Shown: positions 1 to 6,488 of the stretch, piece by piece
Numbering within the stretch: position 1 is the stretch's first letter
Layout of the letters: every line of letters begins with the position of its first letter
Origin: Clostridiales bacterium
Lineage (GTDB): Bacteria > Bacillota > Clostridia > Tissierellales > Sedimentibacteraceae
Assembly: GCA_003497505.1 (NCBI GenBank)
Contig: DNNV01000208.1
Span: 1-6,488 of the forward strand
DNA: 6,488 bases
Direction: 5' to 3'
Notes under the pieces: model-generated
Told to the model about the DNA's origin: nothing
The model's input: only the letters and a program-made list of their open reading frames with translations
The model's database searches: none
Position numbers and translations under genes: made by a program

Positions 1-388
1 GAATGTAGGTGACATTTCTATTAGGAGCATCAACGGAAAATACGAAGTTAAAAACAATGTAGGAAGTATAGACATTAAAAATTCAAAGGCCTCTTATAAC
101 TTACGAACAAATGTCGGTGAAATAATGGTATCTGAAGCTGCTGCATACGGCAACTCCGAATTTACTGTAAATACAGGCGACATAAAAGTTTCTCTGAATG
201 ATATAAAAGACGCGAAAACCATAAAAGCTTCAACCGATGTTGGAGATATTAATATTGATATCCCCAATAATTCAAGCTATGAGGCCGTAATAAATGAGTT
301 TATGGAAAAGGAAAAAACTATATCCAATGATGACAAAGATACAAAAATTACAGTCAGAACCGGAGTAGGAAGTGTAAAGTTCAATTAA
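1..388 (+). CDS. DUF4097-like repetitive beta-strand protein, C-terminal part (5' end off the window)
   Basis: The frame is open from the left edge (first whole codon at position 2) to TAA at 386-388, giving 128 residues. A conserved short motif returns along it: NVGDISI, NVGSIDI, NVGEIMV, NTGDIKV, DVGDINI and GVGSVKF, with the motif glycines at residues 3, 21, 39, 59, 81 and 123. The first five are spaced 18-22 residues apart. Alternating hydrophobic residues with a Gly-Asp/Ser-Ile turn are typical of the beta-helical repeats of DUF4097, a putative adhesin-like family often found at the C-terminus of envelope-associated Firmicutes proteins. The ATG at 125 is internal, because the same repeat continues upstream of it, so it is not the start. 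No signal peptide or membrane segment can be judged because the N-terminus is missing. The function is unknown. A terminator follows, so it is probably not co-transcribed with the glycogen genes. Family assignment is by pattern recognition only. Confidence 0.8.
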   Translation, partial: NVGDISIRSINGKYEVKNNVGSIDIKNSKASYNLRTNVGEIMVSEAAAYGNSEFTVNTGDIKVSLNDIKDAKTIKASTDVGDINIDIPNNSSYEAVINEFMEKEKTISNDDKDTKITVRTGVGSVKFN

Positions 389-398
389 ATATTATTTT

Positions 399-440
399 AA
401 AGATGCATTCATGTGCATCTTTTATTTTTCCTCTTTTTCG
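399..440 (+). terminator. Probable intrinsic terminator after the DUF4097-like gene
   Basis: A perfect 9-bp stem AAAGATGCA (399-407) / TGCATCTTT (414-422) with a 6-nt loop TTCATG begins 10 nt after the TAA. It is followed by a strongly T-rich stretch with TTTTT runs to about 438. The stem has only three G-C pairs, so it may be a weak terminator, but the position and T tract fit. The stem itself is symmetric, but the A's to its left are too few to support a strong reverse-strand terminator. Confidence 0.7.
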
Positions 441-467
441 GTAAAACATCGAAATTGAATAAATTGT

Positions 468-503
468 TGGCATAGACTCCACTTTCCCGTTTAGCATATG
501 CCA
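468..503. repeat. 7-bp inverted repeat over the glgB promoter (possible operator)
   Basis: TGGCATA (468-474) is the exact inverse of TATGCCA (497-503), with a 22-nt spacer. The right arm lies between the presumed -35 and -10 of the extended -10 promoter, and its edge contains the small palindrome GCATATGC (494-501). The position would suit a repressor or activator site, or a weak RNA stem if transcription starts further upstream. The match is short and could be chance. I do not recognise it as the site of a named regulator. Confidence 0.3.
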
Positions 504-526
504 TACAGTGGTATAATTAATATAAT
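490..526 (+). promoter_or_regulatory. Candidate sigma-A promoter(s) for the glg operon, extended -10 type
   Basis: TGGTATAAT at 509-517 is a full TATAAT with the TG extension two bases upstream, which can compensate for a weak -35 (TTTAGC at 490-495, 16-nt spacer, 3 of 6 matches). A second perfect TATAAT at 521-526 has ATGCCA (4 of 6) 17 nt upstream at 498-503. Transcription would begin near 524 or 533, giving a leader of about 75-85 nt before glgB. The region lies between the upstream terminator and the first glg gene, where an operon promoter is expected. Which box is used cannot be decided from sequence. Confidence 0.6.
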
Positions 527-538
527 ACAGGATTTTCC

Positions 539-567
539 TTTATACGCCCTGAATAATGTTGTATAAT
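539..567 (+). promoter_or_regulatory. Second candidate promoter, proximal to glgB
   Basis: TTTATA (539-544, 4 of 6 matches to TTGACA) and a perfect TATAAT (562-567) are separated by exactly 17 nt. The start would be near 574, leaving a leader of about 35 nt that still contains the glgB ribosome binding site. The surrounding TATATATAT is low-complexity, so a chance match is more likely here than for the upstream box. If it is real, translation cannot begin at the ATG at 556. Confidence 0.4.
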
Positions 568-594
568 ATATATATCTTTTCTCATAAAATTTCT

Positions 595-600
595 GAAAGG
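595..600 (+). promoter_or_regulatory. Ribosome binding site of glgB, fixes the start at 610
   Basis: GAAAGG lies 9 nt before ATG 610. The earlier in-frame ATG at 556 has no purine-rich sequence before it (CGCCCTGAATA) and would add 18 residues outside the conserved part of the protein. This supports 610 as the start. Confidence 0.75.
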
Positions 601-609
601 TCGCATGCT

Positions 610-2532
610 ATGAAAAACAAAAATGAACTTCCGTCTTACCTGTTTCATCAGGGCACGAATTACTATTCATACAAATTGCTTGGAGCTCACATCGCAGAAG
701 ATAATTCCGGCACTTTTTTCAGAGTTTGGGCACCTAAAGCAAAAAATGTACATGTTGTCGGAGACTTCAGCAGCTGGCAGAAAAACAGCTCTTGCAAAAT
801 GCACCTCATAAGCACAGGAGGTGTGTGGGAGGTTTTTATACCCCAGATACAGGCGGGACAGCTTTACAAATATCTTATTGAGACAGCAAAAGGCCAGGAA
901 ATCTACAAATCAGATCCTTTCGCCTTTTCATCACAGACTCAGACTGAAACCGCTTCTATTGTATGCAACATAAGCAATTATCACTGGAGAGACGGAAGCT
1001 GGATGGATTTTAAGAAATCGATAAACTTATATAGCTCTCCCCTAAACATTTATGAATTGAACATGGCTTCATGGCGAAAAAAAGAGGATGGCAATTTATA
1101 TACATACAGAGAAATAGCTCCCGAGCTTATAAAACATGTTAAGGAGCACAGCTTTACACACATAGAGCTCATGCCTGTAATGGAATATCCCTTTGACGGC
1201 TCCTGGGGATATCAGGTTTCAGGATATTTCGCACCCACCAAACGTTTTGGCCAGCCGGATGATTTGAAATATTTAATTGATGAGTGCCATATGAACGGCA
1301 TAGGCGTTATCTTGGACTGGGTTCCCGCTCATTTCCCAAAGGATGCCCACGGCTTGTATATGTTTGACGGGAGCTGCCTATATGAATACGACAAAGAATG
1401 GCTTAGAGAAAATAAAGGCTGGGGAACACACAAATTCGATTACGGAAAAACAGAAGTGCATTCTTTTCTTATATCGAACGCCATATTCTGGATAGAAGAA
1501 TATCATGCAGATGGCTTAAGGGTTGATGCTGTAAGCTCGATGCTGTATCTTGATTATGATAAAAAACCAGGAGAATGGGTTCCGAACATATACGGAGGAA
1601 ACGAAAACCTTGAGGCGATTGAATTTATAAAAAAACTTAATGAGACCGTGTTCCGCCTGCACCCCCATACCATGATGATTGCCGAGGAATCAACCGCATG
1701 GCCCATGGTTACCAAGCCTGTGTATTTGGGAGGTCTGGGCTTTAACTTCAAATGGAATATGGGATGGATGAATGACATCCTTGAATATATGGAAACCGAT
1801 CCATTCTTCAGAAAATATAAACATAAAAATATAACATTTTCTCTGCATTACGCATTCAGTGAAAACTTTATACTCCCTTTGTCTCACGATGAGGTTGTTC
1901 ACGGCAAAAAATCTATTTTGGGGAAAATGCCCGGACCATATGAAGAAAAATTTGCAAGTGTTCGGGTACTTCTTGCTTTCATGATGGCGCATCCCGGAAA
2001 AAAGCTTAATTTCATGGGATACGAAATCGGACAGTTTGCAGAATGGGACCACAGCAAAGAAATTGAATGGTTTATGTTAAATTATGAATATCACAGAAAA
2101 TTAAACATATATATTAAAGTCTTGAATGATTTTTATCTTAACAATTCGGAACTTTGGGAAATAGATTACTCCTGGGACGGCTTCAAGTGGATTTCAAATG
2201 ACGACTATGAGCAAAATATAATTTCCTTTAAAAGAATAAATAAAAGCGGAAACGAACTGATTGCAGTTGTTAACTTTTCCTCCACGGAAAGGCATCAATA
2301 TATGATTGGTGCCAACGAAGGTACATATACGGAAGTTTTCAACACTAATGCCTCAGAATTCGGGGGTACCGGCTCGGGAAATCACAGCACTATTGTTTCG
2401 TCAGGTGGATCAATCCACGGCTACGATTCACATATATCCCTTACCGTGCCGCCTTTATCGGTGATTTTCTTAAAAATGGATAAAAAGAACAAGATTAACA
2501 AAACGGGAGGTAGAGTTTATGAAATTAGCTAA
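610..2532 (+). CDS. glgB: 1,4-alpha-glucan (glycogen) branching enzyme, GH13
   Basis: This cytosolic enzyme cuts an alpha-1,4 glucan chain and re-joins the piece by an alpha-1,6 bond, creating glycogen branches. From ATG 610 it has 640 residues, close to short Firmicutes GlgB forms; it lacks the extra N-terminal domain that makes E. coli GlgB longer. Residues about 33-110 form a CBM48-type domain ([20 protein letters not shown]). The GH13 barrel follows with all four classic regions: DWVPAHF (236-242), DGLRVDAV (301-308, nucleophile Asp306), IAEES (357-361, acid/base Glu359) and LSHDEVVHG (424-432, Asp427). The branching-enzyme signature [17 protein letters not shown] is at 194-210. A C-terminal all-beta domain ends at [10 protein letters not shown] (613-622). 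The last 18 residues are lysine-rich and outside the conserved fold; they encode the glgC ribosome binding site, and the gene overlaps glgC by 14 nt. All catalytic residues are present, so it should be active. It is the first gene of the operon. Confidence 0.97.
   Translation: MKNKNELPSYLFHQGTNYYSYKLLGAHIAEDNSGTFFRVWAPKAKNVHVVGDFSSWQKNSSCKMHLISTGGVWEVFIPQIQAGQLYKYLIETAKGQEIYKSDPFAFSSQTQTETASIVCNISNYHWRDGSWMDFKKSINLYSSPLNIYELNMASWRKKEDGNLYTYREIAPELIKHVKEHSFTHIELMPVMEYPFDGSWGYQVSGYFAPTKRFGQPDDLKYLIDECHMNGIGVILDWVPAHFPKDAHGLYMFDGSCLYEYDKEWLRENKGWGTHKFDYGKTEVHSFLISNAIFWIEEYHADGLRVDAVSSMLYLDYDKKPGEWVPNIYGGNENLEAIEFIKKLNETVFRLHPHTMMIAEESTAWPMVTKPVYLGGLGFNFKWNMGWMNDILEYMETDPFFRKYKHKNITFSLHYAFSENFILPLSHDEVVHGKKSILGKMPGPYEEKFASVRVLLAFMMAHPGKKLNFMGYEIGQFAEWDHSKEIEWFMLNYEYHRKLNIYIKVLNDFYLNNSELWEIDYSWDGFKWISNDDYEQNIISFKRINKSGNELIAVVNFSSTERHQYMIGANEGTYTEVFNTNASEFGGTGSGNHSTIVSSGGSIHGYDSHISLTVPPLSVIFLKMDKKNKINKTGGRVYEIS
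2505..2510 (+). promoter_or_regulatory. Ribosome binding site of glgC, inside the glgB coding region
   Basis: GGGAGG lies 8 nt before ATG 2519 and is translated as part of the GlgB C-terminal tail (codons for Thr-Gly-Gly-Arg). Ribosomes finishing glgB at 2532 pass over it, which points to translational coupling of GlgB and GlgC. Confidence 0.75.
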
Positions 2533-3673
2533 AAAAGAATGTGTGGTCATGCTCCTTGCAGGTGGCCAGGGGAGCAGGCTCGGTGAGCTTACAAAAAAAA
2601 TTGCCAAGCCGTCAGTACCATTTGGCGGAAAATACCGAATAATAGACTTTCCTTTATCAAACTGCGTTAATTCCGGTCTTGATACAATCGGAGTATTGAC
2701 GCAGTACCAGCCGCTTGTTTTAAATTCTTACATAGGAGACGGCAAGTCCTGGGATTTAGACAGAATGAACGGCGGCATTCAAATACTTCCCCCTTATCAG
2801 AGAGTCGGTGATTCCGAATGGTATTCGGGAACTGCAAATGCAATTTATCAAAATATCGACTTCATTGATATGTATGACCCTGAGTATGTTTTGATTCTTT
2901 CGGGAGACCACATTTACAAGATGGACTATTCATTGATGATTAACTATCACAAGGAAAAAAATGCAGACTGCACAATCTCTGTAATTGATGTCCCCCTCAA
3001 AGAAGCATCAAGATTTGGCATATTGAGCTCAGATGGTGATGGGAGAATTGTAAATTTTGAGGAAAAACCGAAAAAACCCAAAAGTACAAATGCCTCAATG
3101 GGTATATACGTATTCAATTGGAACAAGCTTAAAGAATATCTTGAAATTGATGATAAAAACCATGGCTCAACAAAAGATTTCGGCAAGGATGTAATACCTT
3201 TGATGCTCAATAAGGGCGAAAAATTGTACTCCTATGAATTCAAAGGGTATTGGAAGGATGTCGGAACCATAGATTCTCTTTGGCAGGCAAACATGGATCT
3301 ACTTGGAGACAGCGGTTTTGACCTGTCCGGAAACTGGGTTATCTATTCGAGGCATGCAGAGAGACCGCCTCAATACATAAGTGGCAACTCATCGGTGAAA
3401 AATTCCATCGTTTCTGAAGGCGCAGTAATATTTGGTACAGTTGAAAATTCAATAATTTTTTCCGGTGTAAATATAGGAGAAGGTGCGGTTGTAAGGGATT
3501 CAGTGGTTATGGCTGATGTTGAAATCAAAGAAAACTCCGTAATAAACAATTCAATAATTGATGAAGCTGTTGTAATAGGACCAAATCTCAAAATAGGCAC
3601 TCCCAAGGACGCAAATTACGGTATAACCGTAATACCGCGGGAAAGTGTTATAAACAACATGCAGGAGGTGTAA
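2519..3673 (+). CDS. glgC: Glucose-1-phosphate adenylyltransferase (ADP-glucose pyrophosphorylase), catalytic subunit
   Basis: It makes ADP-glucose and pyrophosphate from ATP and glucose-1-phosphate, the committed step of bacterial glycogen synthesis. At 384 residues it has the usual Firmicutes length. The nucleotidyltransferase domain comes first: [14 protein letters not shown] (12-25, nucleotide binding), [19 protein letters not shown] (30-48), WYSGTANA (101-108), [10 protein letters not shown] (128-137, with Asp130 equivalent to the E. coli catalytic Asp142), FEEKP (180-184, Lys183 equivalent to the glucose-1-phosphate-binding Lys195) and GYWKDVGT (243-250). Residues about 285-365 form a left-handed beta-helix of imperfect hexapeptide-like turns ([19 protein letters not shown]). 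Lys27 aligns with E. coli Lys39, linked there to fructose-1,6-bisphosphate activation, but Firmicutes enzymes are generally insensitive, so I draw no conclusion. The start at 2519 has a good ribosome binding site and gives the family-typical N-terminus. It probably works as a hetero-oligomer with the next gene product, GlgD. Confidence 0.97.
   Translation: MKLAKKECVVMLLAGGQGSRLGELTKKIAKPSVPFGGKYRIIDFPLSNCVNSGLDTIGVLTQYQPLVLNSYIGDGKSWDLDRMNGGIQILPPYQRVGDSEWYSGTANAIYQNIDFIDMYDPEYVLILSGDHIYKMDYSLMINYHKEKNADCTISVIDVPLKEASRFGILSSDGDGRIVNFEEKPKKPKSTNASMGIYVFNWNKLKEYLEIDDKNHGSTKDFGKDVIPLMLNKGEKLYSYEFKGYWKDVGTIDSLWQANMDLLGDSGFDLSGNWVIYSRHAERPPQYISGNSSVKNSIVSEGAVIFGTVENSIIFSGVNIGEGAVVRDSVVMADVEIKENSVINNSIIDEAVVIGPNLKIGTPKDANYGITVIPRESVINNMQEV
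3615..3633 (+). other. Perfect 8-bp hairpin near the 3' end of glgC
   Basis: ATTACGGT (3615-3622) and ACCGTAAT (3626-3633) are exact inverse complements around a 3-nt ATA loop. An alternative stem, CGGTAT (3619-3624) with ATACCG (3632-3637), would use part of the same left arm. There is no T tract after it, so it is not an intrinsic terminator. It ends about 40 nt before the glgD start and could influence mRNA stability or translation, or be chance within codons for NYGITVIP. Confidence 0.35.
3663..3670 (+). promoter_or_regulatory. Near-consensus ribosome binding site of glgD
   Basis: AGGAGGTG, the full anti-Shine-Dalgarno complement, lies at the very end of glgC. The AGGAGG core is 6 nt from ATG 3675. 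It fixes the glgD start 1 nt after the glgC stop codon (TAA 3671-3673) and should give strong initiation. Confidence 0.8.
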
Positions 3674-3674
3674 T

Positions 3675-4793
3675 ATGAATGCTTTAGGAATTATATTTTC
3701 AGATATGCAGGACTGGAGCATGACGGAGCTTGCTTCACACCGTTCATTGGCAGCCGTACCTTTTGGCGGAAGATACAGACTTATTGACTTCCCCCTATCC
3801 AATATGGTAAATTCGGGAATGAATAAAATATGCGTGATTACCAGGAGCAATTACAGATCCTTAATGGAGCACATAGGTTCCGGAAAGGATTGGGATTTAT
3901 CAAGAAAAAAAGGCGGTATACTCATATTTCCTCCCTATGCTATGGGAGAAAATCACGGTCTTTTTCAGGGAAGGCTTGATGCCTTAAAAAGAGTGCTGGA
4001 TTACATTTCATCCTCTAAAGAAAAATATGTCATAATGTCAGACTGCGATATGATTTATAATATAAATTACAACGATGTAATACGGTATCACGAAGAAAAA
4101 AACTCAGATATAACGGCTGTATACATAAAGGTACCCGTGGAAAAGAAATGCTCGGTTCATAAAATATTATATGAATTTGACAGCGAAGGAAGAGCTGACG
4201 ATGTGTTGGTATATCCCGTTACCAGCGGCGTTCACAACGTAGGTCTGAACACATGGGTCATGAACAAGGATTTTTTGGAGTCGGTAATATATGATGCTAT
4301 AGCAAGGAATTACAAGGATTTCAGCCACGATGTGCTCGCGAGTAAGGTTTCGTCCTTAAGAATTTACGGTTATGAATACGACGGCTATTTCGCGCACATA
4401 GATTCACTGCAGAGCTACTACGATAATAGCCTTGGGCTGCTGAACAAGGATAATCTTCAAAAATTGTTTTATTCAAAAACCGGACCCATTTACACAAAGA
4501 CAAAGGATTCATCGCCTACTAATTATTGCAAGGATGCAAATGTTAAGAATTCTCTCATAGCAAGCGGATGTACAATAGAAGGTACTGTTGAGAACAGCAT
4601 TATATTCAGGGGAGTTCGTATCGGCAAAAATGCCGTTGTTAAAAATTCAATAATTATGCAGCACGGAGTTATAGGAGAAAATGCACGACTTGACTCAATT
4701 ATAACCGATACATATGCACAGGTGACAAATGACAGAGTCCTCTTGGGATATTCCAACTGTCCGTTTTTCATCAAAAAATTCTCAGTTGTATAG
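3675..4793 (+). CDS. glgD: GlgD: non-catalytic/regulatory subunit of ADP-glucose pyrophosphorylase
   Basis: This is a paralogue of GlgC of 372 residues. The two share VPFGG(K/R)YR(I/L)IDFPLSN (28-43 here), NSG, IG.GK.WDL (67-75), PPY (86-88) and a C-terminal beta-helix containing GTVENSIIF (303-311). What it lacks matters: the GG.G.RL nucleotide loop of GlgC is replaced by IIFSDMQDWSMTEL (6-19), the EKP glucose-phosphate motif is absent, [10 protein letters not shown] has become SDCDMIYNINY (122-132), and WKDVGT has become FAHIDS (239-244). These are the hallmarks of the Firmicutes GlgD type. In Geobacillus GlgD is known to have little activity alone but to raise that of GlgC; here that role is inferred. 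The gene begins 1 nt after glgC, so roughly balanced production with its partner is likely. It probably arose by duplication of an ancestral glgC. Confidence 0.95.
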   Translation: MNALGIIFSDMQDWSMTELASHRSLAAVPFGGRYRLIDFPLSNMVNSGMNKICVITRSNYRSLMEHIGSGKDWDLSRKKGGILIFPPYAMGENHGLFQGRLDALKRVLDYISSSKEKYVIMSDCDMIYNINYNDVIRYHEEKNSDITAVYIKVPVEKKCSVHKILYEFDSEGRADDVLVYPVTSGVHNVGLNTWVMNKDFLESVIYDAIARNYKDFSHDVLASKVSSLRIYGYEYDGYFAHIDSLQSYYDNSLGLLNKDNLQKLFYSKTGPIYTKTKDSSPTNYCKDANVKNSLIASGCTIEGTVENSIIFRGVRIGKNAVVKNSIIMQHGVIGENARLDSIITDTYAQVTNDRVLLGYSNCPFFIKKFSVV

Positions 4794-4797
4794 GAGG
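4792..4797 (+). promoter_or_regulatory. Ribosome binding site of glgA, overlapping the glgD stop codon
   Basis: AGGAGG begins within the TAG stop of glgD (4791-4793). It is 4 nt from ATG 4802 and 13 nt from a second in-frame ATG at 4811. The closer start is somewhat tight and the farther one too loose, so 4802 is preferred. The conserved part of the protein (MKVLFAASEAAPF) begins at the second ATG, so a start at 4811 is not excluded. Confidence 0.65.
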
Positions 4798-4801
4798 AGC
4801 A

Positions 4802-6229
4802 ATGAGTAAAATGAAGGTTCTTTTCGCGGCTTCCGAAGCCGCTCCATTTATTACAACAGGCGGACTGGGAGAAGTGGCAGGCTCACTTCCCAAGGCCCTA
4901 AAATCAAAATATGGAAATGACATGGATATAAGAGTAATTCTCCCCCTTTACCAAAGCATTGCCGAAAGAAACGGATTTGAGTTTGTAGGCAAGACAACTG
5001 TACCTTTGGCATGGAGGCAGCAATACTGCGGAGTATTTAAAAAAACCGTAAATGATGTTACATATTATTTTATAGACAATGAGTACTATTTTAAAAGAAA
5101 TGATTGCTACGGCCATTTTGATGACGGCGAACGATTTGCCTTTTTCTCAAAAGCCGTCCTATTTATCCTGCCCATGCTTGGATTTATCCCAGATATAATC
5201 CACTCAAACGACTGGCAGACGGCCCTTGTCCCTGTTTACCTTAAGACCATTTATTCAAGCTCTGCAGATTACAATAATATAAAGACAGTTTTTACAATCC
5301 ACAACATAGAATACCAAGGAATTTACGACATGGGCATTGCGGAGGACGTATTTGGTATTTACGGAAATGAAAAATCAATTGTAGAATTTAACAATTCCAT
5401 AAACCTGCTAAAGGGCGCATTAGAAACCTGCAGCATTATAAGCACTGTAAGTGAGAGCTATTCAAGAGAGATACTTGATGATTACTATGCTCACGGTCTT
5501 GCCTCAATAATAAATAAAAATGTACATAAGGTTAAAGGAATTTTAAACGGAATTGATACAGATTTTTACAATCCTAAAACAGATGCTGCATTATTTGAAA
5601 ATTACAACGTAAATAATATTCAGAACAAATATGCAAATAAAACAAATCTTCAGCTATTAGCAAATTTGCCCCAGGATGAAAATGTTCCTGTTATTGCTGT
5701 GATTTCAAGGCTTGTAAAGCACAAGGGTTTTGATCTTATAATAAACGGAATCGAGGAAATACTGAAGGAAAAGGTGCAGTTTATAATTCTTGGAAAAGGC
5801 GACCGAAACTATGAGCTGCGTTTCAAGGCTCTTCAGGATATCTACCACGATAAAATTGCCGTAAGAATAGATTTTAATCCCGACCTTGCCAGAAAGCTAT
5901 ATGCCGGTGCAGACTTTCTTTTAATGCCGTCCATAAGCGAGCCCTGCGGAATTGCACAGATGATTGCTTCCCGTTACGGCACAGTTCCCATCGTCAGAGA
6001 AACAGGCGGACTTAAGGATTCTATAAAGGATTGCAGCCTTGGCTCCGGGAACGGTTTTACATTCTATAACCAAACTCCTCAGGAGTTAGCAAATACAGTC
6101 AGAAGAGCTCTGCAGGTTTATGAGGACGAAGAAAATTTCAGAAAACTTGTAGAAACTGTCATGTCTGTGGATTTCAGCTGGGAAAAATCTGCTGAAAAAT
6201 ATCATGACATGTATGAAGACACACTATAG
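4802..6229 (+). CDS. glgA: Glycogen synthase (ADP-glucose type), GT5
   Basis: It transfers glucose from ADP-glucose to the non-reducing end of an alpha-1,4 glucan in the cytosol. The 475 residues match the usual bacterial GlgA length. The N-terminal Rossmann domain has KVLFAASEAAPFITTGGLGE (5-24), IHSNDWQTALVPVYL (133-147) and VFTIHNIEYQGIY (163-175, with His167 equivalent to E. coli His161). The C-terminal domain has the donor-binding SRLVKHKGFDLI (302-313, Arg303 and Lys308), then ILGKGD (329-334) and PSISEPCGIAQ (376-386) with the family Glu380, and RYGTVPIVRETGGLKDSI (391-408). The one oddity is in the first glycine loop: the normal KTGGL reads TTGGL, so the lysine equivalent to E. coli Lys15, implicated in ADP-glucose binding, is Thr18. 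All other key residues are present, so activity is still expected. The gene starts 8 nt after glgD and ends 9 nt before glgP. Confidence 0.96.
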   Translation: MSKMKVLFAASEAAPFITTGGLGEVAGSLPKALKSKYGNDMDIRVILPLYQSIAERNGFEFVGKTTVPLAWRQQYCGVFKKTVNDVTYYFIDNEYYFKRNDCYGHFDDGERFAFFSKAVLFILPMLGFIPDIIHSNDWQTALVPVYLKTIYSSSADYNNIKTVFTIHNIEYQGIYDMGIAEDVFGIYGNEKSIVEFNNSINLLKGALETCSIISTVSESYSREILDDYYAHGLASIINKNVHKVKGILNGIDTDFYNPKTDAALFENYNVNNIQNKYANKTNLQLLANLPQDENVPVIAVISRLVKHKGFDLIINGIEEILKEKVQFIILGKGDRNYELRFKALQDIYHDKIAVRIDFNPDLARKLYAGADFLLMPSISEPCGIAQMIASRYGTVPIVRETGGLKDSIKDCSLGSGNGFTFYNQTPQELANTVRRALQVYEDEENFRKLVETVMSVDFSWEKSAEKYHDMYEDTL

Positions 6230-6238
6230 GAGAAAACA

Positions 6239-6488
6239 ATGTTGGAATCAAAAATAGATTCGAGGCTCATCAATTCACTTGTAGATGAGGAAATTTCACA
6301 CTATTGGAATATAGTACCTGAAAGTGCTAACTCAAATCAGGTATACAGAGCCTTGTCTACTGTTATAAGAGATATTCTTCTTGATAAGCGCAACTGTTTT
6401 ATAAATGAGGCAGATAAAGACAGCCGGAAGCAGGTATATTACATATGCATGGAATTCCTGACAGGGAAATCTCTTCGAAATCATCTAT
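6239..6488 (+). CDS. glgP: Glycogen/starch phosphorylase, N-terminal part (3' end off the window)
   Basis: Only the first 83 residues are in the window. Residues 64-83 read KQVYYICMEFLTGKSLRNHL, which matches the GT35 phosphorylase N-terminal signature (YY.S.EF..GR.L.N). The preceding part (VYRALSTVIRDILLD, 35-49) fits the helix that normally precedes it. ATG 6239 is preceded by AGGAGA (6228-6233) at 5 nt. The complete enzyme would use phosphate to release glucose-1-phosphate from non-reducing chain ends, with pyridoxal phosphate bound near its C-terminus; that site is not in view. The last position in glg operons of Firmicutes (glgBCDAP) supports the assignment. Glycogen phosphorylase is much more likely than maltodextrin phosphorylase because of the operon, but the fragment alone cannot separate the two. 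Confidence 0.9.
   Translation, partial: MLESKIDSRLINSLVDEEISHYWNIVPESANSNQVYRALSTVIRDILLDKRNCFINEADKDSRKQVYYICMEFLTGKSLRNHL

Noticed and set aside
125..388. A complete 87-residue gene starting at ATG 125
   Set aside because: The same frame and the same NVG(D/S)I repeat continue upstream to the window edge and no ribosome binding site precedes 125, so it is the tail of a longer gene.
556..609. An 18-residue N-terminal extension of GlgB from ATG 556
   Set aside because: It has no ribosome binding site, overlaps a candidate -10 box, and the extra residues do not resemble GlgB; ATG 610 has GAAAGG at 9 nt.
441..609. A riboswitch or T-box in the glgB leader
   Set aside because: The leader after the best promoter is only about 85 nt, and I see no conserved T-box, purine, SAM or glycine riboswitch elements in it.
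594..610. A CcpA catabolite-repression (cre) site, TGAAAGGTCGCATGCTA
   Set aside because: It starts like cre (TGAAA) but the central CG is displaced by one or two bases and the segment is the glgB ribosome binding site.
1690..2052. Minus-strand open frame of 120 codons opposite glgB
   Set aside because: It lies opposite the most conserved part of GlgB, including catalytic region IV, and has no recognisable protein features; it is a shadow.
3370..3606. Minus-strand open frames opposite glgC (3370-3606) and glgD (4523-4774) that resemble each other
   Set aside because: The resemblance is explained by GlgC and GlgD being paralogues with similar beta-helix repeats; the antisense frames have no ribosome binding sites and lie wholly within strong genes.
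3615..3637. An intrinsic terminator or attenuator between glgC and glgD
   Set aside because: A hairpin is present but no T tract follows and it lies inside the glgC coding sequence.

Overview
The window holds most of a bacterial glycogen operon in the order glgB-glgC-glgD-glgA-glgP. It is preceded by the 3' end of an unrelated gene. The organism is very probably a low-GC Gram-positive of the Clostridia/Bacilli type. The DNA is AT-rich, strong Shine-Dalgarno sequences (AGGAGG type) precede nearly every gene, and a separate GlgD subunit sits beside GlgC, an arrangement best known from Firmicutes. The gene order matches the Bacillus subtilis glgBCDAP operon. Protein features such as short GlgB lacking the extra N-terminal domain fit a clostridium, but I cannot name a species.

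Layout. Positions 1-388 carry the C-terminal 128 residues of a repetitive beta-strand protein of the DUF4097 (putative adhesin-like) type, read to a TAA and followed by a hairpin plus T-rich tract that looks like an intrinsic terminator (399-440). Positions 441-609 are the control region of the operon: several TATAAT boxes, one with an extended -10 (TGGTATAAT), a 7-bp inverted repeat over the promoter, and a good ribosome binding site for glgB. From 610 to the right edge all genes are on the plus strand and tightly packed. glgB (610-2532) overlaps glgC (2519-3673) by 14 nt, glgD (3675-4793) starts 1 nt after glgC, glgA (4802-6229) starts 8 nt after glgD, and glgP (6239 onward) starts 9 nt after glgA and runs off the window.

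How the genes work together. GlgC, probably with the degenerate partner GlgD, makes ADP-glucose from glucose-1-phosphate and ATP. GlgA transfers the glucose to the growing alpha-1,4 glucan. GlgB cuts and re-attaches chains as alpha-1,6 branches. GlgP releases glucose-1-phosphate from chain ends by phosphorolysis. Coupled translation and the absence of visible internal terminators suggest a single transcript carrying both synthesis and breakdown.

Novelty. I do not see an undescribed system here; this is a conventional metabolic operon. The points most worth a second look are a Lys-to-Thr change in the ADP-glucose-binding KTGGL motif of GlgA, the inverted repeat and stacked promoters ahead of glgB, a hairpin inside the end of glgC, and the glgB tail that encodes the glgC ribosome binding site.
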